64,000 bases of DNA from NCBI GenBank assembly GCA_027579435.1, contig JANBPK010001202.1, forward strand, positions 1-64,000, written 5' to 3'. The position numbers and the translations under genes are program-made. Positions 1 through 12,805 of this stretch are shown piece by piece (position 1 is the first letter of the stretch; each line of letters opens with the position of its first letter). Origin of the DNA: Candolleomyces eurysporus. Its lineage: Eukaryota; Basidiomycota; Agaricomycetes; Agaricales; Psathyrellaceae. Under the pieces are notes generated by a model. It did no database searches, had not been told where the DNA came from, and saw only the letters and a program-made list of their open reading frames with translations.

Positions 1-38
1 GGGGCGGCGGAGGGCGGATTGTCGTTTTCACTGGACAT
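1..38 (-). CDS. 5' end of an unknown gene, cut by the left edge
   Basis: On the minus strand an ATG ending at base 38 opens 12 codons (residues begin MSSENDNPPSAAP) that run off the window edge. The acidic, Pro/Ala-rich start looks like a disordered N-terminus, so nothing can be said about function. The bases just upstream (39-100) are purine-rich on the plus strand, that is pyrimidine-rich on the coding strand, as is common ahead of basidiomycete start codons. It may simply be a chance ATG; the open frame is too short to test. Confidence 0.4.
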   Translation of the reverse strand, partial: MSSENDNPPSAA

Positions 39-1764
39 GGTTGAGAAAGGAAGGAAGAGAAAGCGGAAATCGGGTGAAATACGGAACTCACGCGTTTGCC
101 GGTTTTAGTGTCTCCCCCAGGTCGCTGCAAAGGGCATGTTATTACTGTCAATTCTGATCCCAACAATTCGGCCACAGACCCCGCAATTTCATTTCCTTTT
201 TGTCGAACCGACCTTTTGAATGCTGCGAACGACACCACCGTGCGCAGCCGCCGGGACACCTGCTTTATCGTCCTCATCGACCGGCTGTCGTCGTCGGAGA
301 GGGGCATTGTGGGGAACACTCTCATCCGGCACAATTATGTCTACTTTATAAACCTTCGACGAGGATCTTGACTGGATCTGTTTAAGCCGCCCCCCCCTGA
401 TTCAGGTATGTGCGTTTACGCTTGCTTCTGCTTCTGAAGCCGCTCTGGCTTCGCCCAATTATGAAACCCATTAGGATCGACGTGCGAGTGACGCCCTCCA
501 TACGAATCCGTCCGTCTCTGCAACAGCGCCAACAGTCCGTCGGAACATGCATCACCAGTTCTACCTGTGCCCTCAAAAGCTATGTAGATCGGCGGCCCCG
601 GACAGAGGAGGGGTACAGGGGGTCCAATCCCTGCTTGCTGAATTGAACATCTATACAGTCCCTCACCTGACAGCGTGGTGGCAACTGCTCCTCAATGCTC
701 CCGAGTACTTCCCGCTGCCAGTCGGACCCGTCCCCAACAAACGACGCCTCACGTCACTTGTCGTTGATTTTTCCGGCGAGAACACAAGAAACAGTCACTG
801 CTAGTCTTGAGCTAGAGAGTCTACTCTCTCTCTAAGATGATCAGAATGATACTAACGCGAAGCTCTCGTCTTGGATTGCCGGTTGCCCACAATGACGGCA
901 TGCACTAAGGCAGTAGCGTCGGACTAGGCTTGTGACTAACTATAGTCTCGACAATTAAAAGTTTTACCTATCCACCTACCAACCACCTCAATCAACGCAA
1001 AAACCCTGACCATCACTGATGTCGACGAACGAATGAATTGGGAATGGACGAGCCCAGCTGGCTCCAGTGGTCCAGTAGAGGNAAAAAATATTATTTCTCG
1101 GTAGGAGACTTCTGTGGGGCACAAGACTATACTCCGAGCTTGGTTGCAACTTGCGTGATAAACGATGAACGCCCTGGCGATAATAGACCACCGCCATCAC
1201 CATACATGAAGGCTGATGGCGGGAGGCTCGGAAGAGAGACAAACNAAAAAAGAGATCCGTCGACCTCGACGGAGTGTTCAGGCATTCCGTTCATAACTCG
1301 TATCGCCCCTCGTACGATCGTATGTCCGTCCGAGTCCGTGCTTGACACGATATGTGAATACAGCTCCTCGACAGCCTTTCATTCTTGACAGCCCGCATAC
1401 ATATTTCTCAGAGCCACGCTGCTATATCTCGAGCTGAAATGAAACAAGCAAGGCAGGCTGTGAGAGCATACATGTCCGAAGACAGGGAGAACGGCGGCCT
1501 TTACTAGGCCCCGTTTCACAGTGCACATCATGGTCCGATTGCGGAGAGTCACAAATGTGTTTCTTGATAATCACAGGTTGTTCTCCCGATGATACGGGTC
1601 AGAGCACGGTGACAGCCTTGGGGAATGAGAATGAGCGAGCACCCATCATGTGTCCATGAGGGATGTGGGAGGCGCGTTATTTGGCAACGGCATCCTGTGT
1701 AAACAGCGCCTCCACTGGGCACTTCCGAGTCCGAGCATCCTATCCAAGTGCAAGTACACACGCA
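39..1764. other. Intergenic stretch, no gene recognised
   Basis: About 1.7 kb without a convincing coding region. The open frames present are short, overlapping and resemble no family I know. It holds two isolated N bases (1082 and 1245), both followed by A-runs. The left part may contain the promoter of the gene at 1-38 and the right part that of the FRA10AC1-like gene. Confidence 0.5.
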
Positions 1765-2991
1765 ATGGCTCTGTCCCACTACGGTGCCAGTTCGTCAACG
1801 TCAAAGACTCCTTCGGTACCCACTGGGATTACCGAGTTCGAAATCCTAAAGGCTAGACACAAGTAAGTAACCGTGTACATTTGCCGTTCGCTTTTTGAGG
1901 CCGAATGATACAGGAACTGACTAGATATCATACCTTTCTCTCCATGCTGCCGTTGCCATGCCCTGCCTCTCCCTATACGGATACCTGGGCTCTGCGCATC
2001 TGGGCGCCTAACTAATCGACGACCCAAATTCACTCGACCACCCCGATGTTAGATTCCTCCGGGAAGATCAGGAAGACGGGAACGAGCCCACAACTTGGGA
2101 CGACAAACTCGCAGCAAAGTACTACGACTCTCTCTATCGCGAATTCGCTATATGCGATTTGAAGCACTATAAATCTGGCAATGTGCGTATTCATTCCAAT
2201 TCATTCCATTTCCACTCGCCTCCGTCCACCACACACTCCTGGTTTAATGACAACAACAATATACTTGTAATGATGAACTTATTCTTTGTCTTTCAATACA
2301 GTTCTCCCTCCGCTGGCGAACAGAACAAGAAGTCCTAGATGGGACGGGTGAAACGAGCTGCGCGAATTCTCGTTGCGAGCTCCATCGCGATCCCTCCTCT
2401 CCAGCGCCTGCACTTACGACATTGGAGCTCCCGTTCGCCTATACAGAGCAGAACGAATCCAAATCCGCTCTGGTGAAAGTGGTGTTATGCTCCGCGTGTG
2501 TGAAGAAGCTGATGTGGAAGCGGAGGAAGGAGAAGGAGCGGGAGCTCGAGAGAGCGTCGGAGAAAGCACTGGGGAGAGCGTTGGAGAAGGAGAGAGAGAA
2601 GGAGAGGAAGAAGGAGAGAGAGAACGCTGACTCTGGCCGCGGTGGCGGCGGCGAGAACGATCAACACGAGAACGAGAACGAGAGCTCGGACGTCTCGAGA
2701 GGCAAAGTGAAGAGGAGAAGCAGAAGAGACGTGGACCCAGCGGTCGACCGCGCCGAGGACCACAAAAGTAGCAGGAGAAGCAGAAGACATGAAGATGACC
2801 TCGACCGCCGAGATAGGCCTAGTAGGAAACGGGACCGAAGCGTTACCGAGAGAGGTGGCTCCGGGGACGACCGCGATCGGTCTAGCCGGAGTAGGAAGAG
2901 GCGTCATAGCTCGCGTTCTCGCTCCCCTCGTCGTCCAACCGACCAAGAAGCCTCGGAAAGGCATAGAGATCGCGATCGAGATAGAGTATGA
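1765..2991 (+). CDS. FRA10AC1-like nuclear/spliceosome-associated protein
   Basis: Three exons: 1765-1862, 2053-2182 and 2302-2991, giving about 305 aa. The joined protein aligns with human FRA10AC1 in order: 'ILKARHKFLRED' at the first junction, then 'TTWDDKLAAKYYDSLYREFA', then 'FSLRWRTEQEVLDGTGETSC'. A zinc-ribbon-like set of cysteines follows (CANSRC, then CSAC). The C-terminal third is a highly charged Arg/Ser/Glu/Lys region with many RS and RD dipeptides, typical of splicing-associated proteins. The first intron (190 bp) is longer than most here; an earlier AG gives an in-frame stop, and the chosen AG at 2051-2052 restores the family alignment. Association of the family with late spliceosomes is established knowledge; the role here is inferred. 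It converges on the next gene with about 140 bp between them. Confidence 0.85.
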
Positions 2992-3129
2992 ACCTGTCAC
3001 GTCAAGTGGGGCTCAAAATTTTCAATTCAACATGACGACATAGACTTTGCATTCCAACCTCCCATTCCATTACACCTACACTATGTGACTCTACCAGAAG
3101 CCTTACAGAACGACCGGGGTGCCTCTAAG

Positions 3130-5036
<1,907 letters not shown>

Positions 5037-5270
5037 GAGGCCGTCACAACAACGGAACCGACTTGACTTGAGAACGGTACCGTCGATGACGATGACGCGA
5101 CGTGACTGAAGTAGATTATGTCAGCGAGATCTTATAACCCCCTTCATTTTCAAGCGATCGATTCAGTCCAGCTTCAACAACTACTCACAAGGGCAACAGC
5201 TCTTCTACCAACTCCACCCAAAAAGTAACCTACAGCCACAGAGCCAGCTACACAAGACTCTCTCTATACA

Positions 5271-6261
5271 ATGGCCACTCGTATGTTGTTTTTCTTGATT
5301 TTGTTATTATCTTATCAGTAACTCAGAGCAAACCAGGTCTCTCGNTTCGAAAACAGCAGTGACATCGGAGTCTTCTCCAAACTGACAAACTCGTATTGTC
5401 TCGTTGCCGTACAAGGCAGCACCAACTTTTACTCTTCGTTCGAGAGCGTGCTCGGGGACGTTGTTCCCATCGTGCACACCACCGTTGGTGGCACTCGGAT
5501 AGTGGGACGGCTAACAGCTGGTACGCCTCCCTCTCGAGCCAATCCCTAAAATCCCAACTCATTGAATTCAACTTGCGTCGTTGGCGCTCAACAGGCAACC
5601 GCCACGGCCTTCTCGTCCCATCCTCAACAACCGACCAAGAGCTCCAGCATCTCCGCAACTCCCTCCCCGAAGCTGTCGCCATCCAGCGCGTAGAAGAGCG
5701 CCTATCGGCCCTCGGGAACGTCATCGCCTGCAACGACTATGTCGCCCTCGTCCACCCCGACATTGACCGCGAAACAGAAGAAATCATCGCTGACGTCCTC
5801 AAGGTCGAAGTTTTCCGACAGACGATTGCTGATAACGTCCTTGTGGGCAGTTATTGCGCGATCACGAACCAGGGAGGCCTCGTCCATCCCAAGACGAGTA
5901 TACAGGACCAGGATGAGCTGAGTAGCTTGTTGCAGGTACCTTTGGTGGTAAGTCGTCTCTTTCCAGATTATTTTTATCCTGAGTGTTTAATAATCTTTTT
6001 ATATAGGCTGGAACAGTCAACCGTGGTTCTGACGTTATCGGGGCCGGACTCGTCGTAAACGACTGGACAGCATTCACCGGTTTGGAAACCACTGCAACAG
6101 AAATCAGCGTCATCGAAGCTGCCTTCAGTACGTCTTTCTCCTTCTCCTCTCTCCCATCAGACCATCTAACGGTTCTTTCTTTCTTTGCAGAATTGCAAGG
6201 CCAAGACTCGACAGCAGTCATTGGAGAGATGAGAGACTCGCTAATCGACAACTGGGCCTGA
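5271..6261 (+). CDS. TIF6: Eukaryotic translation initiation factor 6 (60S anti-association factor)
   Basis: Five exons. The first is only 10 nt (5271-5280, MAT plus one base); the next starts at 5337, with later introns near 5520-5594, 5949-6007 and 6128-6190. The protein is about 245 aa, the normal eIF6 length, and reads '[20 protein letters not shown]', '[20 protein letters not shown]', '[20 protein letters not shown]', '[18 protein letters not shown]' and '[16 protein letters not shown]', all hallmarks of the pentein-fold IF6 family. eIF6 binds the 60S subunit in nucleolus and cytoplasm, blocks premature 40S joining and is released late in 60S maturation. The single N at 5345 lies where the family reads R-L-x-F-E-N; dropping it restores the frame, so I treat it as an assembly artefact. 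It converges on the next gene with about 230 bp between stops. Confidence 0.93.
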
Positions 6262-6492
6262 GCTTGAGCTTCTTCCAACGACCATGCATTAACGTTAACG
6301 ACCACCCTGTACTACTATCATTACATACGCACGCTATCTACCCATTTGAGACGCATCTACTATGCTCGGATCGTCCTCGTGAGGATATGAGAATGAGTGA
6401 ATGAAAAATAGGAAATGTGAATGAAAAGCGAATGAAATGCATTATGATTAAGAGCAAGAATTAATTACCACAAAACCCCAACACCCAATCAC

Positions 6493-9327
6493 TCAATCCT
6501 TAGACATCGACATGTTCACATCCCCATCCCCATCGTCACCACGGTCAGCTTCACCATTCTCCAACGCCGTCAGCTTCCTCTTCCTCTCCTTCTCCTGCTC
6601 CTGATAATGCCCCAAAACATGATGCAACCCACCCTGCTCAATCGTGCACTCCCACAGCTGCAGCTTCACCTTTTTCAACTCGGCTTCCAAAAACGCTTTC
6701 TTCTCCTTTGCGCGTCGTATGACTTCCTCCTTTTCGAACTGGAGTTTCGACTTTTGTTTCTGTTGCTGATGTGGTTCGGCCAGCTGCCTCGAGGAAGACG
6801 ACGACGGTCCGACAGCAAACTGCGAGGATGCCTCGACCGGTTCCGATTCTTGCTGGAGCGCAGGTAAAACCGCGCTTGCCTCAACCCCGTCAACGTACAT
6901 CGCATCACCACCCGCCGCCTGGAACGCAGCAGGGAGTTGGCCTGCCGTGGCCACAAGACCTGGGTCCAAAACCACTCCGGGACCTGAATCGCCTTGCATC
7001 CACCAAAAGTCAGGAACCGCGTTTCGATAGTAGTCTTCAAGAAACATACCTTCCACCTCAGGTTGTTGTTGCCGTTGCTCACCCCCGCTCGTTCCTGTTC
7101 CTGATCCGTCCCCGCCTGCAACTCCAGCCAACGAATCCAAATCCATGAGANCCTGCGCAGGGTGTACCGAACCACTGGATACCGTGTTGACGTTGGGAGG
7201 CGCAGAGAATATGTCATCGAGTATCGACATATCCCATTCCGCTGTCACTCCGGAGGATGAAGACGAATCCTCCGTCGTCGTTGCTGCCGCTGGGGTCGTC
7301 AAACAGTTCAGTGTACCGTCGGTGTTGGTGGACGTCACCAAAGCACTGGACATAGCCAATAGCTCTGGATCGATAGGTGTCGAGAAATCGAATGACGAAA
7401 AATCGAAACCCATAGCTTCTGCGAGGTTACCCGTCATCTTCGTCGAGGAAGTGGAGCTAGGATTTGCAAGAGGGCCAGGAAGAGAACCGCAAGGTAACTC
7501 TGAAGACGGCGGCTGCTGTTGAGGGATCACAGACGATATATCCCCAAAATCCATCGCAGGAATACTCATACTGGGAGTAGCCACCGAAGTTGTTGTTGAA
7601 CAACCGTCCAACGACTTCATCCACTCGTCGAACCATCCCTGGTTCGCTCCGAAAAGACTCGAAAGATCGTTTGTAGCGGCGCCTCCACCACCACCATTCG
7701 CCGATGTCGATACCGATGACGATAACGGTTGAGTGGATGATATTGTGTTCTGCTGTTGCTGCTGCTGCACCGAAACCTGGCCAATGCTCGTCTGGTCTTG
7801 TGACATTCCCAACAAGCACGACAGCAGAAGATCCAGTGAGCTCGAATCTTCATTGGTAGTAGGCGACTCCGGACCAGGAGTTGTAGCAGCCGAAGAGGGA
7901 GCGGGTTCCGACAGAGCCGAAGATGTAGGCGTGAGGGAGCGGGAGGGGGGATAAAACCCCAGCCACGAGTGATGGTCAGGGATCGGCGTCGACTGCCTCG
8001 AAGAGACGCAAGACGACGACGAGGGGGCGGTGGGAGCTTGTGGTCCAGGCGGCGGTAACCCATACGTCGCAGTAATGGGTTTATAATACTTGTTGATATT
8101 CGGTCCTTCTTCAGACCGGGACCTGTCAGGAACCTCTTTCGCCTTTCCTTTATCCACCTTCGACTTCGTTTTCCCATCGCGGCGAGCCTTCTTTTTGTAG
8201 TAGTTTATCATCGCAGCCTTGGTGGTAGCGGACTTGATCAAACCCATCAACTGCGCGATAAGCTCCTTCTTGCGTTCGTCCTTCCATGTCTGGCGGTATG
8301 TGTCCGGACCTTCTCCATGAGCAAAAGGGTAGGGTATGTCCCAGTCCACAGCACCAGCAGGGACCCTGTTCAGCTTACGCTTCTTCATCGGGTACCCAGT
8401 CGCGTGAGTCCCAATAACCTCTGTGCGAGGACCCTTCTTGGCATTGGCAGCCTCAGATTCGTCCTGACCCCATCGAGAATGTGATGGCCCCGCCTGCTGT
8501 GGGGGTCCTGGGGCGGTGATTTTGATGAGGCTTTGTAGAATGGGAAAGATGTCTTTCTCTTTGGAGAGTGCAGCGAGAATGTCTTGCTTAGAGGGCATTT
8601 GGACCAGGGATTTATCCACGGTGACCTTCGAAAGCGGAACCTCAGGGTTCGCAGCAGCAGCCTTCTGCGATAGGGCTGTGGATTTTCGAGTGGTGGGCTT
8701 GGGTTCCTCCTCTTCGACGACGATGGGATTCGAAGGGGTCGTACCACGAACATGTTTGTGAACGAGGTTGGCAGGTTTGACTCCAGCGACCAAACCGGCT
8801 GCGCCTAGTAAGGCGGTCTGACTCCGAAGGAAGTTGGCGGGGAGGGGCTCTGAAGGGTCTGGCAGAGAGATCTGAACTTGAGGTCCCGGCGTCTCCGATG
8901 TTTTCCTCTTCTTCTTTCTACTTTGCGGTTTCGTTGTTGGGGCCGTCTTCGGATGCGAAGGGATAGGCTGAGGGCTTGAGGGAGCAGGCGTGGGTGAGGG
9001 CTGCGAAGGAGTCCGATAATGGCGATGGTGGTGAGGCAGAGACGGCGTCTCCACGTTGAGAGCTCTCGGAGAAAGGGCCGGAGGCCGAGGAGCTGCTGTT
9101 GGCAAACTCAACGACGAGGCTAATGGGTTGAGGAACATTTCAGAACTCGGTTGGGAACCAGGAAGTGCAATGGTCCCCACGTTTTTTGTGCATGCGGACA
9201 CGATGCTCCCGCTTGAATTGACACTTCGTCCTGGGAGCGCTAGCGCTGGTGACGGTGACCTACCTGGAGAAGGAGGAGGCGAGCCGAAGAGGGAGTCTCC
9301 TTCATCGTCTGAGTGGTGCGAGGACAT
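6493..9327 (-). CDS. Uncharacterised 944-aa Ser/Pro-rich protein with C-terminal coiled coil
   Basis: A single long open frame with no intron, rare in this window. Residues 1-250 are low complexity, rich in Ser, Pro and Thr with basic patches (KSRKKKRKT). Around residues 325-395 is the most ordered block: 'VDWDIPYPFAHGEGPDTYRQ' and a run of basic helical residues, 'INYYKKKARRDGK'. The middle is Ser/Thr/Gln-rich (QQQQQQ, SSSSS) with a short helix 'LDLLLSCLLGMSQ'. The last 130 residues are predicted coiled coil ('FEKEEVIRRAKEKKAFLEAE') followed by a basic and then acidic tail. The composition suggests a nuclear transcription or chromatin factor, but I recognise no named domain. One N (7151) sits inside the frame; here both flanking halves are in the same frame, so it is a true unknown base. 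Confidence 0.75.
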   Translation of the reverse strand: MSSHHSDDEGDSLFGSPPPSPGRSPSPALALPGRSVNSSGSIVSACTKNVGTIALPGSQPSSEMFLNPLASSLSLPTAAPRPPALSPRALNVETPSLPHHHRHYRTPSQPSPTPAPSSPQPIPSHPKTAPTTKPQSRKKKRKTSETPGPQVQISLPDPSEPLPANFLRSQTALLGAAGLVAGVKPANLVHKHVRGTTPSNPIVVEEEEPKPTTRKSTALSQKAAAANPEVPLSKVTVDKSLVQMPSKQDILAALSKEKDIFPILQSLIKITAPGPPQQAGPSHSRWGQDESEAANAKKGPRTEVIGTHATGYPMKKRKLNRVPAGAVDWDIPYPFAHGEGPDTYRQTWKDERKKELIAQLMGLIKSATTKAAMINYYKKKARRDGKTKSKVDKGKAKEVPDRSRSEEGPNINKYYKPITATYGLPPPGPQAPTAPSSSSCVSSRQSTPIPDHHSWLGFYPPSRSLTPTSSALSEPAPSSAATTPGPESPTTNEDSSSLDLLLSCLLGMSQDQTSIGQVSVQQQQQQNTISSTQPLSSSVSTSANGGGGGAATNDLSSLFGANQGWFDEWMKSLDGCSTTTSVATPSMSIPAMDFGDISSVIPQQQPPSSELPCGSLPGPLANPSSTSSTKMTGNLAEAMGFDFSSFDFSTPIDPELLAMSSALVTSTNTDGTLNCLTTPAAATTTEDSSSSSGVTAEWDMSILDDIFSAPPNVNTVSSGSVHPAQXLMDLDSLAGVAGGDGSGTGTSGGEQRQQQPEVEGMFLEDYYRNAVPDFWWMQGDSGPGVVLDPGLVATAGQLPAAFQAAGGDAMYVDGVEASAVLPALQQESEPVEASSQFAVGPSSSSSRQLAEPHQQQKQKSKLQFEKEEVIRRAKEKKAFLEAELKKVKLQLWECTIEQGGLHHVLGHYQEQEKERKRKLTALENGEADRGDDGDGDVNMSMSKD

Positions 9328-9960
9328 GGGTTAGACTAAGTACAGAGAAAACAGTCAGAAAAAGTCGATAATTGATAGAAATATAAACTTCACTCACCTT
9401 GCTTTATATCATGAATTGGGATTGCTATGAGCGATGGTGCATGAGGTTGAGGTCAGAGTCTCGGTACCGCGTTTTGCGTGGTGCAGCTCAAAAGGTGCAA
9501 TGCTGTGCAACATCGATCAGCTTTTCGGGGCCAATCAGGGTAAACCAAGGACTCACCGTCTTATTGACGACGTTTACCGTCGAGACCGTGCAAAATGGCG
9601 GTCGACGTCGCGTGGATCGTCGAGCTCGTGGCCGTGGGCTGTAAAATCGATGACGGTGGGTCGAGTGGAGGCTGAAAAAAGGCAACAAATACTAACAAAT
9701 AACGCGTGCTTAATTTTACAGTACTAGTGCATTATGACGCGCTTCAATTAGCAGGGTCTACCTCAATATGAAGGTTAAGAACTCGAATTCATCTCCTTTG
9801 TGACCGGACCGCCAGCTTTTTATGCCTTTCAGCACTTGCCTCCACGCCCCAAGGTGTCCTTATGGTACCTTTCGAGTTACTTGCGGTGTCGGGGCTTTCT
9901 TCAAAACCCAGGCAACATCTTTTTATTCTGGCAATGTATATAAATTCTCCGCCTTCCGTT
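9328..9960. other. Intergenic stretch between the 944-aa gene and the GNAT array
   Basis: No gene seen. Bases from about 9600 repeat at about 11226 (see the tandem duplication), so the left boundary of the duplicated unit lies in this stretch. The first 100 bases upstream of the ATG at 9327 are presumably promoter. Confidence 0.5.
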
Positions 9961-11225
9961 TTAGACTCTCTCCATCATCTTTTCAACGTGTTCTTTCACC
10001 CCAGCTTCCCAGTCATCCCAGCACAAACTCAAGAGGGTGCTATTCCGGCCTTCACCCGCTCCTCGCGTCCCGTCCACAGGCGGCAATCCTCCATCTTTAC
10101 CGAGGGGCATGACCCAAGTCCATCGCATCTCTCCTTCAATTTTGAGTCCCATCCTCTCAGCTGCTCGGACGCTAGCTTGATTGTTCGGATTCGCAGTCCA
10201 AGTCACCCTCCGGTATCCGTTTCCACCGTCCTTTGGAAGGTCCAGAGCGTACTTGAGCACAAGCCCGATGGCGTTGGACGAAACGAAAGTCCTTTGTGCC
10301 CGTGATAGAATGATAAGAGGGCCTATCTCGAGGCTCAGATTTTGAGGAGCGCAGTTGACATATCCGATCATGCCTGCGATGGATTCCTCGATGTTTTCAC
10401 CGTCGTTGCCTTTTGTACGATCGATGATTGTGAGTACGAGTGCCTTGGGGTCGGAGAGGACGTGGTGTTGCATCCATGTTAGGAATGTGGGATAGTCTGG
10501 CCAGCTGACGGGAAGGTATTTTTCGAGATCTGGGTTTTTTTGATATTCGTTGAAGAAAGCTTTGGAGTGGAGGTAGGGGATATAGGGTATCAGGCGGACT
10601 CGGGGTGACTCAAGCCGTTCTGGCACAGGTCCATTGAAGTAGACATCGAATGGACCCGGTGCTGGTTCTGTGAGTTCCTGAACGGCTGGAGGCTTGTAGG
10701 TGTTGATAATGGACATTGTCGCGGCGCTTGTCCCATTGATTAGCTTTCCCTCGCTTTATGTGGTTTGCAAATGACTCACCTCAGTGATGGCCTAATAATA
10801 CAGAAAGTCATCTGCCCATTTAGACGAATCCAGGCCTTTCTTCAGCACAAGGATAATACATGTCTTCGCATTGGACTAGGAATATTACCGCAGAAAGGAG
10901 CAAGTCGATTCCACACAGCTTTTCGTTTTCGAGTTCGTTGTGACCAAAGTTGACAAGCAAAGGAGAATGATGAGCTAGGTAAAAGTCTGCATTGCGCAGG
11001 GGCCTGCACCCTCCACTACTCAACGATCCCCTTCCAACTCGTTTCTCTCGTCATGGAGAGGGTAAATTTCTATCCCTCTTCGCATAATATTTCTCGTCTC
11101 CAACCTCGCGGATGATTCTCTCGATTCGAGGCGCAGGCTTATTTGCGTTGTTGCACAGTATCAAGAAATTTGCACATCCATTCTTTCGAGCACGGGGATA
11201 AAGAAAGATGATGTAACAACAGCTA
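9600..11225. repeat. Tandem duplication, unit 1 (1.6 kb, GNAT locus)
   Basis: Unit 1 of a head-to-tail duplication; unit 2 is 11226-12805. Matching landmarks recur at a constant offset of about 1622-1626 bases: the motif TCGTCGAGCTCGTGG (9616 and 11245), the GNAT stop codons (9961 and 11583), the GNAT starts (10716 and 12338), TGACTCACCTCAGTGATGGC (about 10772 and 12397), GCATTGCGCAGGGGC (about 10991 and 12577) and TAAAGAAAGATGA (near the right ends). The unit thus covers the entire gene with its 3' flank and about 500 bp of upstream DNA. Confidence 0.9.
9961..10716 (-). CDS. GNAT-family N-acetyltransferase, copy 1
   Basis: Intronless 251-aa protein. The order of elements fits a RimJ/RimL-like GNAT: 'RLESPRVRLIPYIPYLHSKA' (beta-1/alpha-1), a 'PALVLTIID' type strand, 'IAGMIGYVNCAPQNLSLEIG' (beta-4), 'NAIGLVLKYALDL' and then 'YRRVTWTANPNNQASVRAAE' plus 'RMGLKIEGEMRWTWV', the usual C-terminal acetyl-CoA-side helix and final strand. 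The family moves an acetyl group from acetyl-CoA to an amine; the substrate is unknown. It is the left member of a tandem pair and differs from copy 2 at scattered positions only, with no stop or frameshift, so both look functional. Confidence 0.85.
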   Translation of the reverse strand: MSIINTYKPPAVQELTEPAPGPFDVYFNGPVPERLESPRVRLIPYIPYLHSKAFFNEYQKNPDLEKYLPVSWPDYPTFLTWMQHHVLSDPKALVLTIIDRTKGNDGENIEESIAGMIGYVNCAPQNLSLEIGPLIILSRAQRTFVSSNAIGLVLKYALDLPKDGGNGYRRVTWTANPNNQASVRAAERMGLKIEGEMRWTWVMPLGKDGGLPPVDGTRGAGEGRNSTLLSLCWDDWEAGVKEHVEKMMERV

Positions 11226-11582
11226 GCGGTTCGCGTTGCGTGGATCGTCGAGCTCGTGGTCGTGGGCTGCAAAACCGATGAAGGCGGGTCGAGTGGAGGC
11301 TGGAAAAAGGCAATAAATACCAACAAATAACGCGTGCTTAAAATGACGCACCGCGATTACCAGGGTCAAATTCTTCCTACCTCAATATCAGGACCGAGTA
11401 AAAACTTGGAATCGTCTGCTTTTTGACCAATCCACCAGCTACTTGTGCCTTTCAGCACTCGCTTCCACGCCCCAAGGTATCCTTATTGTATCTTTCACGT
11501 TGCTTGCGGTGTTGCGCTTCGTTCAAAACCCAGGCAACATCTTTTCATTCTAGCAGTGTATACAAATTCTCTACCTTGATTT
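10717..11582. other. Spacer between the two GNAT copies
   Basis: Contains the upstream region of copy 1 (conserved with that of copy 2 at 12339-12805) and, from about 11226, the 3' flank of copy 2. The conservation of about 500 bp of non-coding upstream DNA reflects the duplication and probably includes the promoter and a 5' untranslated exon. No other gene seen. Confidence 0.6.
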
Positions 11583-12805
11583 TTAGACTCTCTCCATCAT
11601 CTTCTCAACGTGCTCCCTTGCCCCAGCTTCCCAGTCATCCCAGCACAAACTTAAGAGGGTGCTATTCCTGCCCTCACCCTCTCGTCTCATCCCGTCCACA
11701 GGCAGCAATCCTCCATCTTTACCTACGGGCAGGATCCAAGTCCACCGCATCTCTCCTTCAATTTTGAAACCCATCCTCTCAGCTGCTCGGACGCTGGCTT
11801 TATTGTTCGGATCTGCACACCAAGTCACCCTCCGGTATCCGTTTCCACCGTCTCTCGGAAGGTCCAAAGCGTACTTGAGCACAAGCCCGATGGCGTTGGA
11901 CGAGACGAAAGTCCTCTGTGCTCGTGGAAGAATGATAACGGGGCCTATCTCGACGCTTAGGTTGCGAGGAGCGCAATTGAGATACCCGATCAAGCCTGCA
12001 ATCGATTCTTCGATGTTTTCACCGTCGTTGCCTTTTGCACGATCGATGATTGTGAATACGAGTGCTTTGGGGTCGGAGTGGACGTTGTTCTGCATCCATG
12101 TTAGGAACGTGCCATAGTCTGACCAGGTGACGGGAAGGTATTTTTCGATTTCTGGGCTCTTTCGATATTCATTGAAGAAAGCTTTGGAGTGGACGAAGGG
12201 GTTATAGGGTACAAGGCGGACTCGGGGTGATTCAAGCCGTTCTGGCACAGGTCCGTTGAAGTAGATATCGAATGGACCCGGTGCCGGTTCTGTGAGTTCC
12301 TGAAAGGCTGGAGGCTTGTAGGTGTTGATGACGGACATTGTCGCGGTGCTTGTCCTGGCGATTAATTTTGACCCTCTTTATGTGTAGGTTTGCAGATGAC
12401 TCACCTCAGTGATGGCCTGACAGATCGCTCGTGAAAGTCGTTGGCCCATTTGCTAGTGTCCGGTTAGTATCAAAGAGACGAATCTACTTCTTTCCCCAGT
12501 ACCATGTTTTCGTATCGGACTAGGTGTTTTANTTTTTTTATAGAATAAAGAGACACATAATCTAGAAACCCTACTCTGCATTGCGCAGGGGCTTGCAGGA
12601 TCCAGTGCCCAACCATTCGCTTCCAACTCGGTTCTGTCATCATGCAGAGAGGGATTTTCAATATGCCTCTCCACATGATATTTCTCGCCTCCAACCTCAC
12701 AGATGATTCGAGGCGCCAGGCCTATTTTGCGCTGTCACGGCATCGGAAGAAATTCGAACGTCTACTCTTTGCACGGGCATAAAGAAAGATGACGTGACGA
12801 CGGCA
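11226..12805. repeat. Tandem duplication, unit 2 (1.6 kb, GNAT locus)
   Basis: Second unit of the head-to-tail duplication described at 9600-11225. It abuts unit 1 directly. Divergence is greater in the non-coding flanks, which carry small insertions and deletions, than in the coding part. An isolated N lies in the upstream flank at 12532, beside a T-run. Confidence 0.9.
11583..12338 (-). CDS. GNAT-family N-acetyltransferase, copy 2
   Basis: Intronless, 251 aa, collinear with copy 1 without gaps. It has the same GNAT landmarks: 'RLESPRVRLVPYNPFVHSKA', 'SIAGLIGYLNCAPRNLSVEI', 'NAIGLVLKYALDLPRDGGNG' and 'YRRVTWCADPNNKASVRAAE'. Differences from copy 1 are mostly conservative (Ile/Val, Lys/Arg), which suggests purifying selection on both. 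The substrate is unknown. The same flanking sequence on both copies makes a recent local duplication the simplest origin. Confidence 0.85.
   Translation of the reverse strand: MSVINTYKPPAFQELTEPAPGPFDIYFNGPVPERLESPRVRLVPYNPFVHSKAFFNEYRKSPEIEKYLPVTWSDYGTFLTWMQNNVHSDPKALVFTIIDRAKGNDGENIEESIAGLIGYLNCAPRNLSVEIGPVIILPRAQRTFVSSNAIGLVLKYALDLPRDGGNGYRRVTWCADPNNKASVRAAERMGFKIEGEMRWTWILPVGKDGGLLPVDGMRREGEGRNSTLLSLCWDDWEAGAREHVEKMMERV

Noticed and set aside
550..804. Open frame of 85 codons and a tRNA-like GGTCCAATCCC stretch
   Set aside because: No cloverleaf could be drawn and the frame resembles nothing known.
2485..3000. Long minus-strand open frame rich in Leu
   Set aside because: It is the antisense shadow of the Arg/Glu-rich C-terminus of the FRA10AC1-like gene.
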